Positions 34,063 through 44,117 of a stretch of 64,000 nucleotides of DNA are shown here, one piece after another. How positions within the stretch are numbered: the first letter of the stretch is position 1; each line of letters begins with the position of its first letter. Position numbers and translations under genes: made by a program. The notes beneath the pieces are model-generated. The model was given only the letters and a program-made list of their open reading frames with translations, did not search any database and was not told where the DNA came from. Source of the DNA: Lysobacteraceae bacterium (GTDB taxonomy: Bacteria > Pseudomonadota > Gammaproteobacteria > Xanthomonadales > Xanthomonadaceae); contig QBLY01000003.1 of the NCBI GenBank assembly GCA_003241895.1, positions 150,053 to 214,052 on the forward strand. Direction: 5' to 3'.

Positions 34063-35388
34063 ATGTCTTTTGAAACCCTTGGGCTTGCGCCCGAGCTTAA
34101 CCGTGCGCTTGCCGAACTCGGCTACGCCATCCCCACCCCGATCCAGTCCGAAGCGATCCCGCTGGTCATGGCTGGCCACGACCTGATGGGCGGCGCCCAG
34201 ACCGGCACCGGCAAGACGGCCGCGTTCGCGCTGCCCCTGCTGCACCGCCTGGCCCAGGCCGGCCCGGTGTCCGGCCCGCGCAAGCCGCGCGCGCTGATCC
34301 TCACCCCCACCCGCGAGCTGGCCGTGCAGGTGCACGACAGCCTGCGCGCCTATGGCAAGCACCTGCGCCTGGCCAGCACCACCATTTACGGTGGCGCCGG
34401 CATGCAGCCGCAGATCGACGCCCTGCGCCGCGGCCTGGACATCCTGGTGGCGACCCCGGGCCGCCTGCTCGACCATCTCGAGCGTCGCAGCGTGGACCTC
34501 TCGCACGTGGAGATCCTGGTGCTGGACGAAGCCGACCGCATGCTCGACATGGGCTTCCTGCCCGCGATCAAGCGCGTGATGGCCAAGATTCCGTCGCGCC
34601 GCCAGACCCTGCTGTTCTCGGCCACCTTCGAGGACGCGATCAAGAAGCTGGCGATGGAGTTCCTGCGCGACCCGAAGGAAGTGCAGGTTTCGGTGCGCAA
34701 TGCCGTGGCCACCAACGTCACCCACATCGTGCACCCGGTGGACGCGAGCCGTAAGCGCGACCTGCTGCTCGAGATCCTGTCCAAGCGCTACCAGGACCAG
34801 GTACTCGTGTTCGGCCGCACCAAGCACGGCTGCAACCGCCTGTCCGAGCAGCTCGACAACGCCGGCATCAACTCGGTGGCCATCCACGGCAACAAGAGCC
34901 AGGCCCAGCGCCTGAAGGCCCTGCGCGACTTCAAGTCGGGCAAGGCCCGCGTGCTGGTCGCCACCGACGTGGCCGCCCGCGGCCTGGACATCCCGCTGCT
35001 GCCGATGGTGATCAACTTCGACCTGCCGATGGTCGCCGAAGACTACGTGCACCGCATCGGCCGCACCGGCCGCGCCGGCGCCTCCGGCGAAGCGATTTCG
35101 CTGGTGTCGTCCGACGAGGGCGGCCTGCTGCGCGCCATCCAGCGCGTGCTCAAGGCCGACATCGAGATGGTGGTGGTGGAAGGCTACGCGCCGCAGCGCC
35201 CGATCCGCATGGGCAACGATGCGCCGTCGGGCCGCCCGGCCGGTGGCCAGCGTCCGCCGCAGCGCCACGCCCGTCGCCCGCACGTGGGCACCGGCGAACG
35301 CCACGCCCACGCCGGTCCCAAGAGCCCGCGTGACGGCGGGCGCGGCGACGGCCGCGGCCGCAGCGACGGCACCCGCACCGCGCGCTGA
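34063..35388 (+). CDS. rhlE: DEAD-box RNA helicase, RhlE-type
   Basis: AQTGTGKTAAFALPLL, PTRELAVQV, VATPGRLLD, VLDEADRML, SATF, ARGLDIP, HRIGRTGRAG; basic C-terminal tail. Confidence 0.93.
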   Translation: MSFETLGLAPELNRALAELGYAIPTPIQSEAIPLVMAGHDLMGGAQTGTGKTAAFALPLLHRLAQAGPVSGPRKPRALILTPTRELAVQVHDSLRAYGKHLRLASTTIYGGAGMQPQIDALRRGLDILVATPGRLLDHLERRSVDLSHVEILVLDEADRMLDMGFLPAIKRVMAKIPSRRQTLLFSATFEDAIKKLAMEFLRDPKEVQVSVRNAVATNVTHIVHPVDASRKRDLLLEILSKRYQDQVLVFGRTKHGCNRLSEQLDNAGINSVAIHGNKSQAQRLKALRDFKSGKARVLVATDVAARGLDIPLLPMVINFDLPMVAEDYVHRIGRTGRAGASGEAISLVSSDEGGLLRAIQRVLKADIEMVVVEGYAPQRPIRMGNDAPSGRPAGGQRPPQRHARRPHVGTGERHAHAGPKSPRDGGRGDGRGRSDGTRTAR

Positions 35389-35410
35389 TCCATCGCTGCA
35401 AGCCGCATGG

Positions 35411-35440
35411 AAAGGGCCGCCTCGCGCGGCCCTTTTCTTT
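35411..35440. terminator. intrinsic terminator after rhlE
   Basis: AAAGGGCCGC-ctcgc-GCGGCCCTTTTCTTT. Confidence 0.85.
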
Positions 35441-35455
35441 GGCGCGAAAAAACCC

Positions 35456-36352
35456 TCAGGGGATGGTCGCGTTCGAGACGCCCATGTCTTCCGACCCCCT
35501 CCTGGTGCTGAGCCACGCCCCGGTAAGCAGCAAGGCGACGGCGACGGCCTGGGTCCAGTGCGGGCTGGCCCGGCCGAACGCCAGCAGCAGGCCGGTGGAC
35601 AGCACCGGCGCGGCATAAGACAGCGTGCCCAACACGGCGATGTCGCCGCGCTTGGTGCCGATGTCCCACAGCCAGAATGCGATGCCGGTCGGGCCCAGTC
35701 CCAGCAGCACAATCAGTGCCCATTGCAGCGGCGTGGGCGGCACGGTGGTTTCCACGGCGAAGTGCATTATGCCGCCGAGCACGCCCACCACCAGGCAAGC
35801 GCCTGCCATTGCCGAACTGGGCACCGACTCGAACCGCCGGTTGAGCACCGAATAAAGCGCCCAGACCAGCGCAGCCCCCAGCGCCGCCGCGTAGCCCGGC
35901 AGGTGCGCCGGATCGATGTGCAAAGAACGGCCGCGCGTCACCAGCAGCACCGCCGCGACCAGGCCAAGCAAGGTGCCCAGCCACTGCCCGGCGCGCACGC
36001 GCGTGCCGCCGATGGCCGCCGCGAACACGACGATCAGCAGCGGCCACAGGTAGTTGATCAGGTTGGCCTCGACCGCAGGAGCCCGCTTGAGCGCGATGAA
36101 ATACAGCGCGTGGTAGCCGAACAGCGCGCCGACGCAGAGCCCGCCGGCCGCCCACGGCTGGCGCAGCGATGCGAGTCCGGAGCCACCCGGCCGCAGCATC
36201 AGGGCGATGCCGGCCAGGCCGGCGATCGAGAACCCCATCGCCAGCAGTTGGAAGGGCGGGATGTCGCCGGTGGCGGTGGTCAGCAGCGCCAGCGACGACC
36301 ACAGCAGCACCGCCGCGAAGCCCGCGAGCGTCGCGCGCTGGCTCGACATCAT
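35456..36352 (-). CDS. EamA/DMT family transporter
   Basis: Ten hydrophobic segments; YFIALKRAPAVEANLINYLWPLLIVVFA...GPTGIAFWLWDIGTKRGDIAVLGTLSYAAPVLSTGLLLAFG. Confidence 0.9.
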   Translation of the reverse strand: MMSSQRATLAGFAAVLLWSSLALLTTATGDIPPFQLLAMGFSIAGLAGIALMLRPGGSGLASLRQPWAAGGLCVGALFGYHALYFIALKRAPAVEANLINYLWPLLIVVFAAAIGGTRVRAGQWLGTLLGLVAAVLLVTRGRSLHIDPAHLPGYAAALGAALVWALYSVLNRRFESVPSSAMAGACLVVGVLGGIMHFAVETTVPPTPLQWALIVLLGLGPTGIAFWLWDIGTKRGDIAVLGTLSYAAPVLSTGLLLAFGRASPHWTQAVAVALLLTGAWLSTRRGSEDMGVSNATIP

Positions 36353-37623
36353 CCGCGCGACGCCTCTTCCTCGATGCCGATGTCACTGGACGCCGCGTCA
36401 TAGACCGCCTGGTCGAGCAGCCCGGTTTCCTTCGCCACCAGCACCGGCACCAGTATCTGGCCGGTGACGTTGGTCATCGTGCGCATCATGTCCAGCACGC
36501 GGTCGATGGCGATCAGGTAGCCGATGCCCTCGAGCGGCAGGCCGGCGGAGCTGAGCACCACCGTCGCCATCACCACCGCCGTGCCCGGCACCCCGGCGGT
36601 GCCGAAGCTGCCCAGCACCGAGGCCAGCAGGATGATGAAGTACTGCGACGCCGACAGTTCGATGCCGAAATACTGCGCCACGAACACCGCGGTCAGCGCC
36701 GGGAAGATCGCGCCACAGCCGTCCATCTTGATGCTGGCGCCCAGCGGCACCGCGAACGCGGCGTATTCGGGCTTCACGCCCAGGTTGTGGGTGGCCGCGC
36801 GCAGCGAAGCCGGCAGTGCCGCAAAGCTGGACGAGGCCACGAACGCGATCTGCATCGCCGGGAATGCCCCCCGGAAGAACTTCAGCGGGCTGAGCCCGTG
36901 CGCCAGCAGCAGCCCGCCATAGACGAACACGATATGCAGCGCGCAGGCCAGGTAAAGCGCGAAAACGAACCCGCCCAGCGGCAGCAGCCGCTCGAAGCCA
37001 TACGTGCCCACCAGCGCCGCTATCAATCCGAACGTGCCGATGGGGGTGAACTCCAGCACGAAGCGCGTGACCTGGATCATCGTCTCGCTGGCTTCGCCGG
37101 CGAGCGCGCGCAGGCGGGCGGTCTTCTCGCCCAGCTTCACCAGCGCGAAGCCCACCAGGCCGGCGAAGAAGATCACCTGCAGGATCTTGCCCTCCGCCAG
37201 CGCCGCGAACGGATTGGCCGGCACCACGTCCAGCAGCACCGCCACCGGACCCGGCACCACTCGCTCGACGTAGCCCGCCTCGGGCACCAGCGCGCCCAGT
37301 CCCAGGCCAGGCTGCAGCAGCAGCGCCACTGCCAGGCCAACGCCTACCGCCAACGCCGCCGTCACCGCGAACCAGGCGAAGGTGCGACCGCCCAGCGCGG
37401 CCACCGACTGCTGCCCGTGCAGGCTGGCCACGGCGTTGATCACCGCGAAGAACACCAGCGGCGTGGCGATCATCTTGATCAGCGTGACGTAGACCGTGCC
37501 CAGCGGCTGGAACCAGGGCCCGGCCTGCGGGCCCAGCAGCCAGCCCGCCAGGCCACCCAGCAGGAAGCCGGCCAGCACGCGCTGCCAGAAGGGGATTCGG
37601 AACCAGCGCTTGAGCAGGGACAT
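36349..37623 (-). CDS. dicarboxylate/amino acid:cation symporter (DAACS family)
   Basis: LIKMIATPLVFFAVINAVASL...FVASSSFAALPASLRAA...VPLGASIKMDGCGAIFPALTAVFVAQYFG...GTAGVPGTAVVMATVVLSSAGLPLEG. Confidence 0.93.
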   Translation of the reverse strand: MSLLKRWFRIPFWQRVLAGFLLGGLAGWLLGPQAGPWFQPLGTVYVTLIKMIATPLVFFAVINAVASLHGQQSVAALGGRTFAWFAVTAALAVGVGLAVALLLQPGLGLGALVPEAGYVERVVPGPVAVLLDVVPANPFAALAEGKILQVIFFAGLVGFALVKLGEKTARLRALAGEASETMIQVTRFVLEFTPIGTFGLIAALVGTYGFERLLPLGGFVFALYLACALHIVFVYGGLLLAHGLSPLKFFRGAFPAMQIAFVASSSFAALPASLRAATHNLGVKPEYAAFAVPLGASIKMDGCGAIFPALTAVFVAQYFGIELSASQYFIILLASVLGSFGTAGVPGTAVVMATVVLSSAGLPLEGIGYLIAIDRVLDMMRTMTNVTGQILVPVLVAKETGLLDQAVYDAASSDIGIEEEASRG

Positions 37624-37739
37624 GGGCAGGCCCGGGGAAGACGATGCCCGACGATACCCAGTCCCGGACCCGGGGTCACCCGCGCGTTCGCGAACGCATC
37701 GTTGCAGGCGATAATGCCCGACCTTCCCCGGAGCCACCC

Positions 37740-38816
37740 ATGATCCTGATTACCTTCCTGGCCGGCCTGGCCCTGCTGATCTTCGGCGCGGACGTGCTGG
37801 TGCGCGGTGCCGCGCGGCTGTCGCTGTCGCTGGGCATCGCGCCGCTGGTGGTGGGTCTGACGGTGGTCGCCTTCGGCACCAGCGCGCCGGAGCTGGCGGT
37901 GTCGGTGAAGGGCGCGCTGGACGGCCAGACCGACATCGCCTTGGGCAACGTGGTGGGCAGCAACATCCTCAACGTGCTGTTCGTATTGGGCGTGTCGGCC
38001 CTGCTGGCGCCGCTGGTGGTGGACCGGCAGTTGATCCGGCAGGAGGTTCCGATCCTGATCGGCCTTTCCGCCCTGGTGGCGTGGATGTCGGCGGACGCCA
38101 ATGTCTCGGTGCTGGATGGCGTGGTTCTGTGCTCGATCATCGTCGCCTACACCGGCCTGCTTTACTGGCAGGGAAAACGCGCGCCGGCCAGCGAAGTCAG
38201 CGACGACCTGCTGCCGGCGGCCACCGGCGCCACGTCACGCCTGCCGGTGCAAATCGCCCTGATCGTCCTTGGCTTGGCCATGCTGGTGCTGGGCTCGCAG
38301 TGGCTGGTGGACGCCGCCACCACGTTCGCGAAGATGCTGGGGGTGAGCGAGCTGATCATCGGCCTGACCATTGTTTCCTTCGGCACCTCGCTGCCGGAGG
38401 TGGCTACTTCCATCATTGCCGCGCTGCGCGGTGAGCGCGAGATCGCCGTCGGCAACGTGCTGGGCAGCTGCATCTTCAACCTGATGGCGGTGCTGGGCAT
38501 CAGCGCGGTGGTGTCCGGCAGCGGCCTGCAGGTGCCGGCTGCGCTGATGGCGTTCGACATCCCGGTGATGGTGGCCGTGGCGGTGGCCTGCCTGCCCGTG
38601 CTGGCCACCGGCCACCTGATCGCGCGCTGGGAAGGCGCGCTGTTCCTGGCCTACTACGTGGCCTACGTGGCTTACCTGGTGCTGTACACGCAGGACCACG
38701 ACGCCCTGGAGGAATACACCCTGGTGATGAGCACAGTGGTGATCCCACTGACGGCGCTCACGCTGGCCGTAGTGTCCTGGCGCGAGATCAAGCGCTGGCG
38801 GCGGGAACACGCCTGA
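37740..38816 (+). CDS. CaCA-family calcium/sodium antiporter, tandem copy 1
   Basis: Alpha-repeats GTSAPELAVSVKGALDGQTDIALGNVVGSNILN and GTSLPEVATSIIAALRGEREIAVGNVLGSCIFN. Confidence 0.93.
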   Translation: MILITFLAGLALLIFGADVLVRGAARLSLSLGIAPLVVGLTVVAFGTSAPELAVSVKGALDGQTDIALGNVVGSNILNVLFVLGVSALLAPLVVDRQLIRQEVPILIGLSALVAWMSADANVSVLDGVVLCSIIVAYTGLLYWQGKRAPASEVSDDLLPAATGATSRLPVQIALIVLGLAMLVLGSQWLVDAATTFAKMLGVSELIIGLTIVSFGTSLPEVATSIIAALRGEREIAVGNVLGSCIFNLMAVLGISAVVSGSGLQVPAALMAFDIPVMVAVAVACLPVLATGHLIARWEGALFLAYYVAYVAYLVLYTQDHDALEEYTLVMSTVVIPLTALTLAVVSWREIKRWRREHA

Positions 38817-38949
38817 GCGTCGGGACCACCCGGCAGCGGGCCAGCCCCAGCCACGGCGCCACGCCGAACATAACTTTCCCAGAGCCGACCGGAATTGGGT
38901 GCCCGCGTGCGTTCAAGGCGATAATGCACCCCCTTCCCCGGAGCCACGC

Positions 38950-40026
38950 ATGATCCTGATCACCTTCCTCGCCGGCCTGGCCCTGCTGATCTTCGGCGCC
39001 GATCTGCTGGTGCGCGGCGCATCTCGGCTTTCGCTGTCGCTGGGCATCGCGCCGCTGGTGGTGGGACTGACGGTGGTGGCTTTCGGCACCAGTGCGCCGG
39101 AGCTGGCGGTGTCGGTGAAGGGCGCGCTGGACGGCCAGACCGACATCGCCCTGGGCAACGTGGTGGGCAGCAACATCTTCAACGTGCTGTTCATCCTGGG
39201 CGTATCGGCGCTGCTGGCGCCGCTGGTGGTCGACCGGCAACTCATCCGGCAGGAAGTGCCCATCCTCATCGGCCTGTCGGCGCTGGTGGCCTGGATGGCG
39301 CTGGACCGGAATCTGTCCTTCCTGGACGGGGCCGTACTGATTTCGCTGCTGTTGGCCTACATCGTCCTGCTGTACTGGCAGGGAACGCGCGCCGCGCCGG
39401 CCGAGGTCAGCGATCCGCTGCTTTCATCCGAGCCCGGGCTGCTGTCGCGGCTGCCGGTGCAGCTGGCGCTGATCGTGGTCGGCCTGGCCATGCTGGTGCT
39501 GGGGTCGCGTTGGCTCGTGGATGCCGCGACGGTGTTTGCGACCATGCTGGGCGTGAGCCCGCTGGTGATCGGCTTGACCATCGTCGCCGCCGGCACCTCG
39601 CTGCCCGAGGTAGCCACGTCCATCATCGCCGCGCTCCGCGGCGCCCGCGAAATCGCGGTGGGCAACGTGCTGGGCAGCGGTATCTTCAACCTCGGCGCCG
39701 TGCTGGGCATCAGCGCGATGGTGTCGGGGTCCGGCCTCGGGGTGCCGCCCGCGCTGCTCGCATTCGATATCCCCGTGATGGTGGCCGTGGCCGTGGCCTG
39801 CCTGCCGGTGCTGTTCACCGGCCACCTGATCGCACGCTGGGAAGGCGTGGTTTTCCTGGCCTACTACGTGGCTTACGTTACTTATCTCGTGCTGTACGCC
39901 CAGGAGCACGGCGCCCTGGACGAATACGCCTTCGTGATGCGCATGGTGGTGATCCCATTGACCACGCTGACCTTGGCGGTGGTGGCGTGGCGCGAGCTCA
40001 AGCGCAGGCGCCACGCGCACCCCTGA
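38950..40026 (+). CDS. CaCA-family calcium/sodium antiporter, tandem copy 2
   Basis: Same length as copy 1 (1077 bp); alpha-repeats GTSAPELAVSVKGALDGQTDIALGNVVGSNIFN and GTSLPEVATSIIAALRGAREIAVGNVLGSGIFN. Confidence 0.93.
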   Translation: MILITFLAGLALLIFGADLLVRGASRLSLSLGIAPLVVGLTVVAFGTSAPELAVSVKGALDGQTDIALGNVVGSNIFNVLFILGVSALLAPLVVDRQLIRQEVPILIGLSALVAWMALDRNLSFLDGAVLISLLLAYIVLLYWQGTRAAPAEVSDPLLSSEPGLLSRLPVQLALIVVGLAMLVLGSRWLVDAATVFATMLGVSPLVIGLTIVAAGTSLPEVATSIIAALRGAREIAVGNVLGSGIFNLGAVLGISAMVSGSGLGVPPALLAFDIPVMVAVAVACLPVLFTGHLIARWEGVVFLAYYVAYVTYLVLYAQEHGALDEYAFVMRMVVIPLTTLTLAVVAWRELKRRRHAHP

Positions 40027-40030
40027 CCGG

Positions 40031-40486
40031 TCAGAACGGCTTGGCCAGCACCAGGTAGATGATCGGCACCAGGGCCAGCAGCGGCAGTTCGTTGAACCAG
40101 CGCATGGTGGTGGGCGAAGGCAGCGCGCGGCCTGCGGCCACGCCCTTGAGCCAGCGCCCGGCAACGATGTAGTACGCCAGCAGCAGCGCCACCAGGCCCA
40201 GCTTGGCGTGCATCCACTTCATGCCGGCCACCAGGTCGGGAAAGCTGCCCGGGGCGAACTTGTAGCCCAGCCACAGCACGAAGCCCAGCACCACAGCGAT
40301 GCCGAACATGGCGTGGCCAAAACCGTACAGCCGGCGCCCCATCAGCAGCAGGCGCGCCTGAACCTCGGGCTGGCCGCGGGTTTCCGCCAGGTTCACCAGG
40401 ATGCGCGGCAGGTAGAACACCGCGGCCATCCAGGCGATGACGAAAAGCAGGTGGAAGGTCTTGGTCCAGAGATAGGCCATGGTCAA
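40031..40486 (-). CDS. hemJ: protoporphyrinogen oxidase HemJ
   Basis: YLWTKTFHLLFVIAWMAAVFYLPRILVNLAE...WMHAKLGLVALLLAYYIVAGRWLK...RWFNELPLLALVPIIYLVLAKPF. Confidence 0.9.
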   Translation of the reverse strand: MTMAYLWTKTFHLLFVIAWMAAVFYLPRILVNLAETRGQPEVQARLLLMGRRLYGFGHAMFGIAVVLGFVLWLGYKFAPGSFPDLVAGMKWMHAKLGLVALLLAYYIVAGRWLKGVAAGRALPSPTTMRWFNELPLLALVPIIYLVLAKPF

Positions 40487-40503
40487 CTCGTCGAAGGGAA
40501 AGA

Positions 40504-41295
40504 TCAGGAGCAGTTTGGACGTCGGCCGGCGCTGCGCGCCTGCTCGTAAACGGGCATCAGCCCGGGCGCGGCGGCGGCCAGCGCGGCGATACGCTGCTGC
40601 GGATCGGGGTGGGTCGACAGGAAGGCCGGCGCCCGGGCGCCACCGGCGCGAATCATGTTCTGCCAGAGCGTGGCCGCCGCGCGCGGGTCGAAGCCGGCGC
40701 TGGCCATGTAGCGCTGGCCAAGCACGTCGGCCTCGCTTTCGTGGCGGCGCGAGAACGGCAGCACGATACCGGCCTGGGCGCCCGCGCCAAGCAGGCCCAG
40801 CAGCTGCTGTCGCTCGCCGCCGGTGGCGGAGTTCACGGCCCGCAGCGCGGCTTCGGTAGCGAACTGCTGGGACACGCGTTCGGCCGCATGGCGCGAGATC
40901 ACGTGGCCCAGCTCGTGTCCGATCACGGCCGACAGTTGGTCCTGGTCGGTGGCGATCTTGAGCAGGCCGGTGTGCACGCCGACCTTCCCGCCGGGGAGGG
41001 CGAACGCGTTCGGGCTGTCGTCGGCGATCAGCGCCACCTCCCAGGACTGGCTGCGCGCCGGCTCGGGCAACTGGTCGATCAGGGCGCGGGCGACGCAGTT
41101 CACGTAGCGGGCTCGGGCCGGGTCGTCGGCCAGCCTGCCGCTGGACTTGATCTGGGCGAAGGCGGTGGCGCCCATCCGGTCCATGTCGGCGTCGCTGACC
41201 AGGATCAGCTGCTGGCGGCCCATCGGAGTCGTCGCGCAGGCGGCCAGCACGGCCAGGCCGAGGGCCAAAAACAGTTTCCCGGGCAGCAGTCGCAT
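40504..41295 (-). CDS. M48-family metalloprotease lipoprotein
   Basis: Lipobox VLAACATTP; AVIGHELGHVISRHAAERVSQQ; SRRHESEADVLGQRYMASAGFDPRAA. Confidence 0.93.
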   Translation of the reverse strand: MRLLPGKLFLALGLAVLAACATTPMGRQQLILVSDADMDRMGATAFAQIKSSGRLADDPARARYVNCVARALIDQLPEPARSQSWEVALIADDSPNAFALPGGKVGVHTGLLKIATDQDQLSAVIGHELGHVISRHAAERVSQQFATEAALRAVNSATGGERQQLLGLLGAGAQAGIVLPFSRRHESEADVLGQRYMASAGFDPRAAATLWQNMIRAGGARAPAFLSTHPDPQQRIAALAAAAPGLMPVYEQARSAGRRPNCS

Positions 41296-41475
41296 GGCGG
41301 GTCTCCTTGCAGAAGCGGACCCCATCATTGGCGCATCGTACGCCGACCGCAATACCGCAGCGGTTCAGTCACTTAAGAGCCGTTATGGGATACAATGTGC
41401 GCCTTCTTCGTGTCCGTGGTGTGCCGGTATGCGAAGTCTCCCCGATGAAATCGGACCCAGACCTACGGACCTCCC

Positions 41476-43371
41476 ATGACCGCCCAGACGACCGAGGCGC
41501 CCAGCGCGCCGATGCAATTCCGCGAACTCGCCCTCAGCGAGCCCCTGATCAAGGTGCTTGGCGAGCTGGGCTACGAGACGCCCTCGCCCATCCAGGCCGC
41601 CACCATCCCGCACCTGCTGGGCGGCCGCGACGTGCTGGGCCAGGCGCAGACCGGCACCGGCAAGACCGCCGCGTTCGCGCTGCCGATCCTGTCGCAGATC
41701 GACCTCAGCCAGACCAAGCCCCAGGCCCTGGTGCTGGCCCCCACGCGCGAACTGGGCATCCAGGTCGCCGAGGCCTTCCAGCGCTACGCCACCCACATGC
41801 CGGGCTTCCACGTGCTGCCGATCTACGGCGGCCAGAGCTACGGCCCACAGCTGTCGGCCCTGCGCCGCGGCGTGCACGTGGTGGTGGGCACCCCCGGCCG
41901 GATCATTGATCATCTCGAGAAAGGTTCGCTCGACCTGTCCCTGCTCAAGAACCTGGTGCTGGACGAAGCCGACGAAATGCTGCGCATGGGCTTCATCGAC
42001 GACGTCGAGGCGATCCTCAAGAAGATGCCGGCCGTGCGCCAGACGGCGCTGTTCTCGGCCACCATGCCGCACGCCATCCGCCGCATCGCCCAGACCTACC
42101 TCAGGGACCCGGTGGAAGTCACCATCGAAGCCAAGACCCGCACCGCCGACAACATCCGCCAGCGCAGCTGGGAAGTCAGCGGCATGCACAAGCTCGACGC
42201 GCTCACCCGCATCCTCGAGGCCGAACCCTTCGACGCGATGATCGTCTTCGCCCGCACCAAGCTGGCCACCGATGAACTGGCGGAGAAGCTGCAGGCAAGG
42301 GGCTTCGCGGCCGCCGCCATCAACGGCGACGTGGTGCAGGCCCAGCGCGAGCGCACGATCCAGCAGCTCAAGGACGGCAAGATCGACATCCTGGTGGCCA
42401 CCGACGTGGCGGCCCGCGGCCTGGACGTGGAGCGCATCAGCCACGTGCTGAACTACGACGTGCCGCACGACACCGAAAGTTACGTGCACCGCATCGGCCG
42501 CACCGGCCGCGCCGGCCGCAGCGGCGAGGCGATCCTGTTCATCGCCCCGCGCGAGAGGAATCTGCTGCGCGCAATCGAACGCGCCACGCGCCAGCCGATC
42601 ACGCCGATGGAGCTGCCCACCGTGGCCGACGTCAACGACGTGCGCAAGTCCAAGTTCAAGCAGCAGATCACCGACACCCTGGCCGCCGGCGAGCTCACCG
42701 AGTTCCGCAAGCTGATCGAGGACTACGAGCGCGAGCTGAACGTGCCGGCCATCGAGATCGCCACTGCCCTGGCCAAGATGGCCCGCGGCGACGTGCCGCT
42801 GCTGATGCAGCCGCCGAAGTTCGAGGCCAAGAAGCGCGCCTTCGACCACGACGTGGCCGCCGCCACCGACAAGTTCGCCCGTCCATCGCGCTTCGACAAG
42901 CCAGAGCGCGGCGAGCGCCCGGCCCGCGCCGAGCGCCCCGAGCGCCCGGCCTTCCCGAAGAAGCAGCGCGAGGCGCGTGCGCCTGACGAGGGCAAGGCCA
43001 CGTTCCGCATCGAGGTGGGCTACGACCACGGCGTGAAGCCGGGCAACATCGTCGGCGCCATCGCCAACGAAGCCGGCCTGGACGCCAAGCACATCGGCCG
43101 CATCGAGATCTTCGAGGACCACACCCTGCTCGACCTGCCCGACGGCATGCCGGGCGACGTGATGACCCACCTCAAGACGGTCTGGTGCGCCGGCCAGCAG
43201 CTGCGCATCACCCGCGACGGTGAGACGCCCGACACCGCCGGCAAGTCGGCCGGCAAGAAGCCCTTCGCCAAGAAGGCCTTCGGCGGCGACAAGAAGGAGT
43301 TCGGCCCGCGCAAGTTCGGCGACAAGCCGCCGTTCAAGAAGCCGCACCGCAAGGGTCCGCCGACCGAGTGA
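41476..43371 (+). CDS. deaD: DEAD-box RNA helicase DeaD/CsdA with DbpA-type RNA-binding domain
   Basis: AQTGTGKTAAFALPIL, LDEADEMLRMGF, SATMP, HRIGRTGRAGR; C-terminal FRIEVGYDHGVKPGNIVGAIANEAGLDAKHIGRIEIFEDHTLLDLPDGMP. Confidence 0.94.
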   Translation: MTAQTTEAPSAPMQFRELALSEPLIKVLGELGYETPSPIQAATIPHLLGGRDVLGQAQTGTGKTAAFALPILSQIDLSQTKPQALVLAPTRELGIQVAEAFQRYATHMPGFHVLPIYGGQSYGPQLSALRRGVHVVVGTPGRIIDHLEKGSLDLSLLKNLVLDEADEMLRMGFIDDVEAILKKMPAVRQTALFSATMPHAIRRIAQTYLRDPVEVTIEAKTRTADNIRQRSWEVSGMHKLDALTRILEAEPFDAMIVFARTKLATDELAEKLQARGFAAAAINGDVVQAQRERTIQQLKDGKIDILVATDVAARGLDVERISHVLNYDVPHDTESYVHRIGRTGRAGRSGEAILFIAPRERNLLRAIERATRQPITPMELPTVADVNDVRKSKFKQQITDTLAAGELTEFRKLIEDYERELNVPAIEIATALAKMARGDVPLLMQPPKFEAKKRAFDHDVAAATDKFARPSRFDKPERGERPARAERPERPAFPKKQREARAPDEGKATFRIEVGYDHGVKPGNIVGAIANEAGLDAKHIGRIEIFEDHTLLDLPDGMPGDVMTHLKTVWCAGQQLRITRDGETPDTAGKSAGKKPFAKKAFGGDKKEFGPRKFGDKPPFKKPHRKGPPTE

Positions 43372-43393
43372 GGCCGGCGCGCCTCGAATGAAG

Positions 43394-43421
43394 AAAGCCG
43401 GGGCTAGCCCCGGCTTTTTTG
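43394..43421. terminator. intrinsic terminator after deaD
   Basis: AAAGCCGGGG-CTAG-CCCCGGCTTTTTT. Confidence 0.88.
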
Positions 43422-43447
43422 TTGGTCAGCCTGACCGCCTCTGGCCG

Positions 43448-44116
43448 TCAGGGTACGCCCGGCGCCAACAGCTGTGCCGCGCCCAGCGTCTGCTGCAGCA
43501 GCGGCAAATGCGGCCGCAGCAGTTCAGCGTTGTACTGCGCCGCGGCCAGCGCAGCGGGCGTGGTCGGCCCGCCCAACGGCAGGCCGGGCAAGCTGGGCAG
43601 GCCCGCTGGCGCAGGGACGTCCACCAGAAGAGGCAGCGCCAACAGCGCCTGCTTGCGCACGAACGCATACTCCTGGCGCGACAGGCCGGCCTCGTTCACT
43701 CCGGCCGACTGCGCGGCCCGCAGCCTGCTGACCAGACCGGAAATCTCCCGCGCCGCAGCGGCCAATTCGGGCAGCGACGGCGGCTGGTTGCTGGTCCGCG
43801 CGGCCTGCAGGGTGCGGGCACGCTCGGCCAATGCAGAAAGGTCGGCGCCCATGTCGCGCACCACCACGGCCTGCACCTGCACCAGGGCATCCACTTGCGC
43901 CTGCGTAAGGCGGCCATCGGCCGGCGGCGCGAACGGCGCGTCGTTGGTGATGTCCTTGCCCAGGTCCAGGGTGGTTGCCCAGTCCTTTGCGCCCGACACC
44001 ATGTCGCCGCCGGCCGTCCACATCGGCCGGAGCACGAACCACCATGCCAGGCCAAGGCCCAGCACCATCACCAGCACCACGACCAGGCAACCGGTCAGTA
44101 TTTTCTTCGCCGCCAT
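43448..44116 (-). CDS. single-TM anchored protein of unknown function
   Basis: N-terminal TM ILTGCLVVVLVMVLGLGLAWWFVLRP; mostly helical remainder. Confidence 0.55.
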   Translation of the reverse strand: MAAKKILTGCLVVVLVMVLGLGLAWWFVLRPMWTAGGDMVSGAKDWATTLDLGKDITNDAPFAPPADGRLTQAQVDALVQVQAVVVRDMGADLSALAERARTLQAARTSNQPPSLPELAAAAREISGLVSRLRAAQSAGVNEAGLSRQEYAFVRKQALLALPLLVDVPAPAGLPSLPGLPLGGPTTPAALAAAQYNAELLRPHLPLLQQTLGAAQLLAPGVP

Positions 44117-44117
44117 A

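Noticed and set aside
41383-43347. 654-aa minus-strand ORF antisense to deaD
   Set aside because: Codon-bias shadow of the DEAD-box helicase gene.
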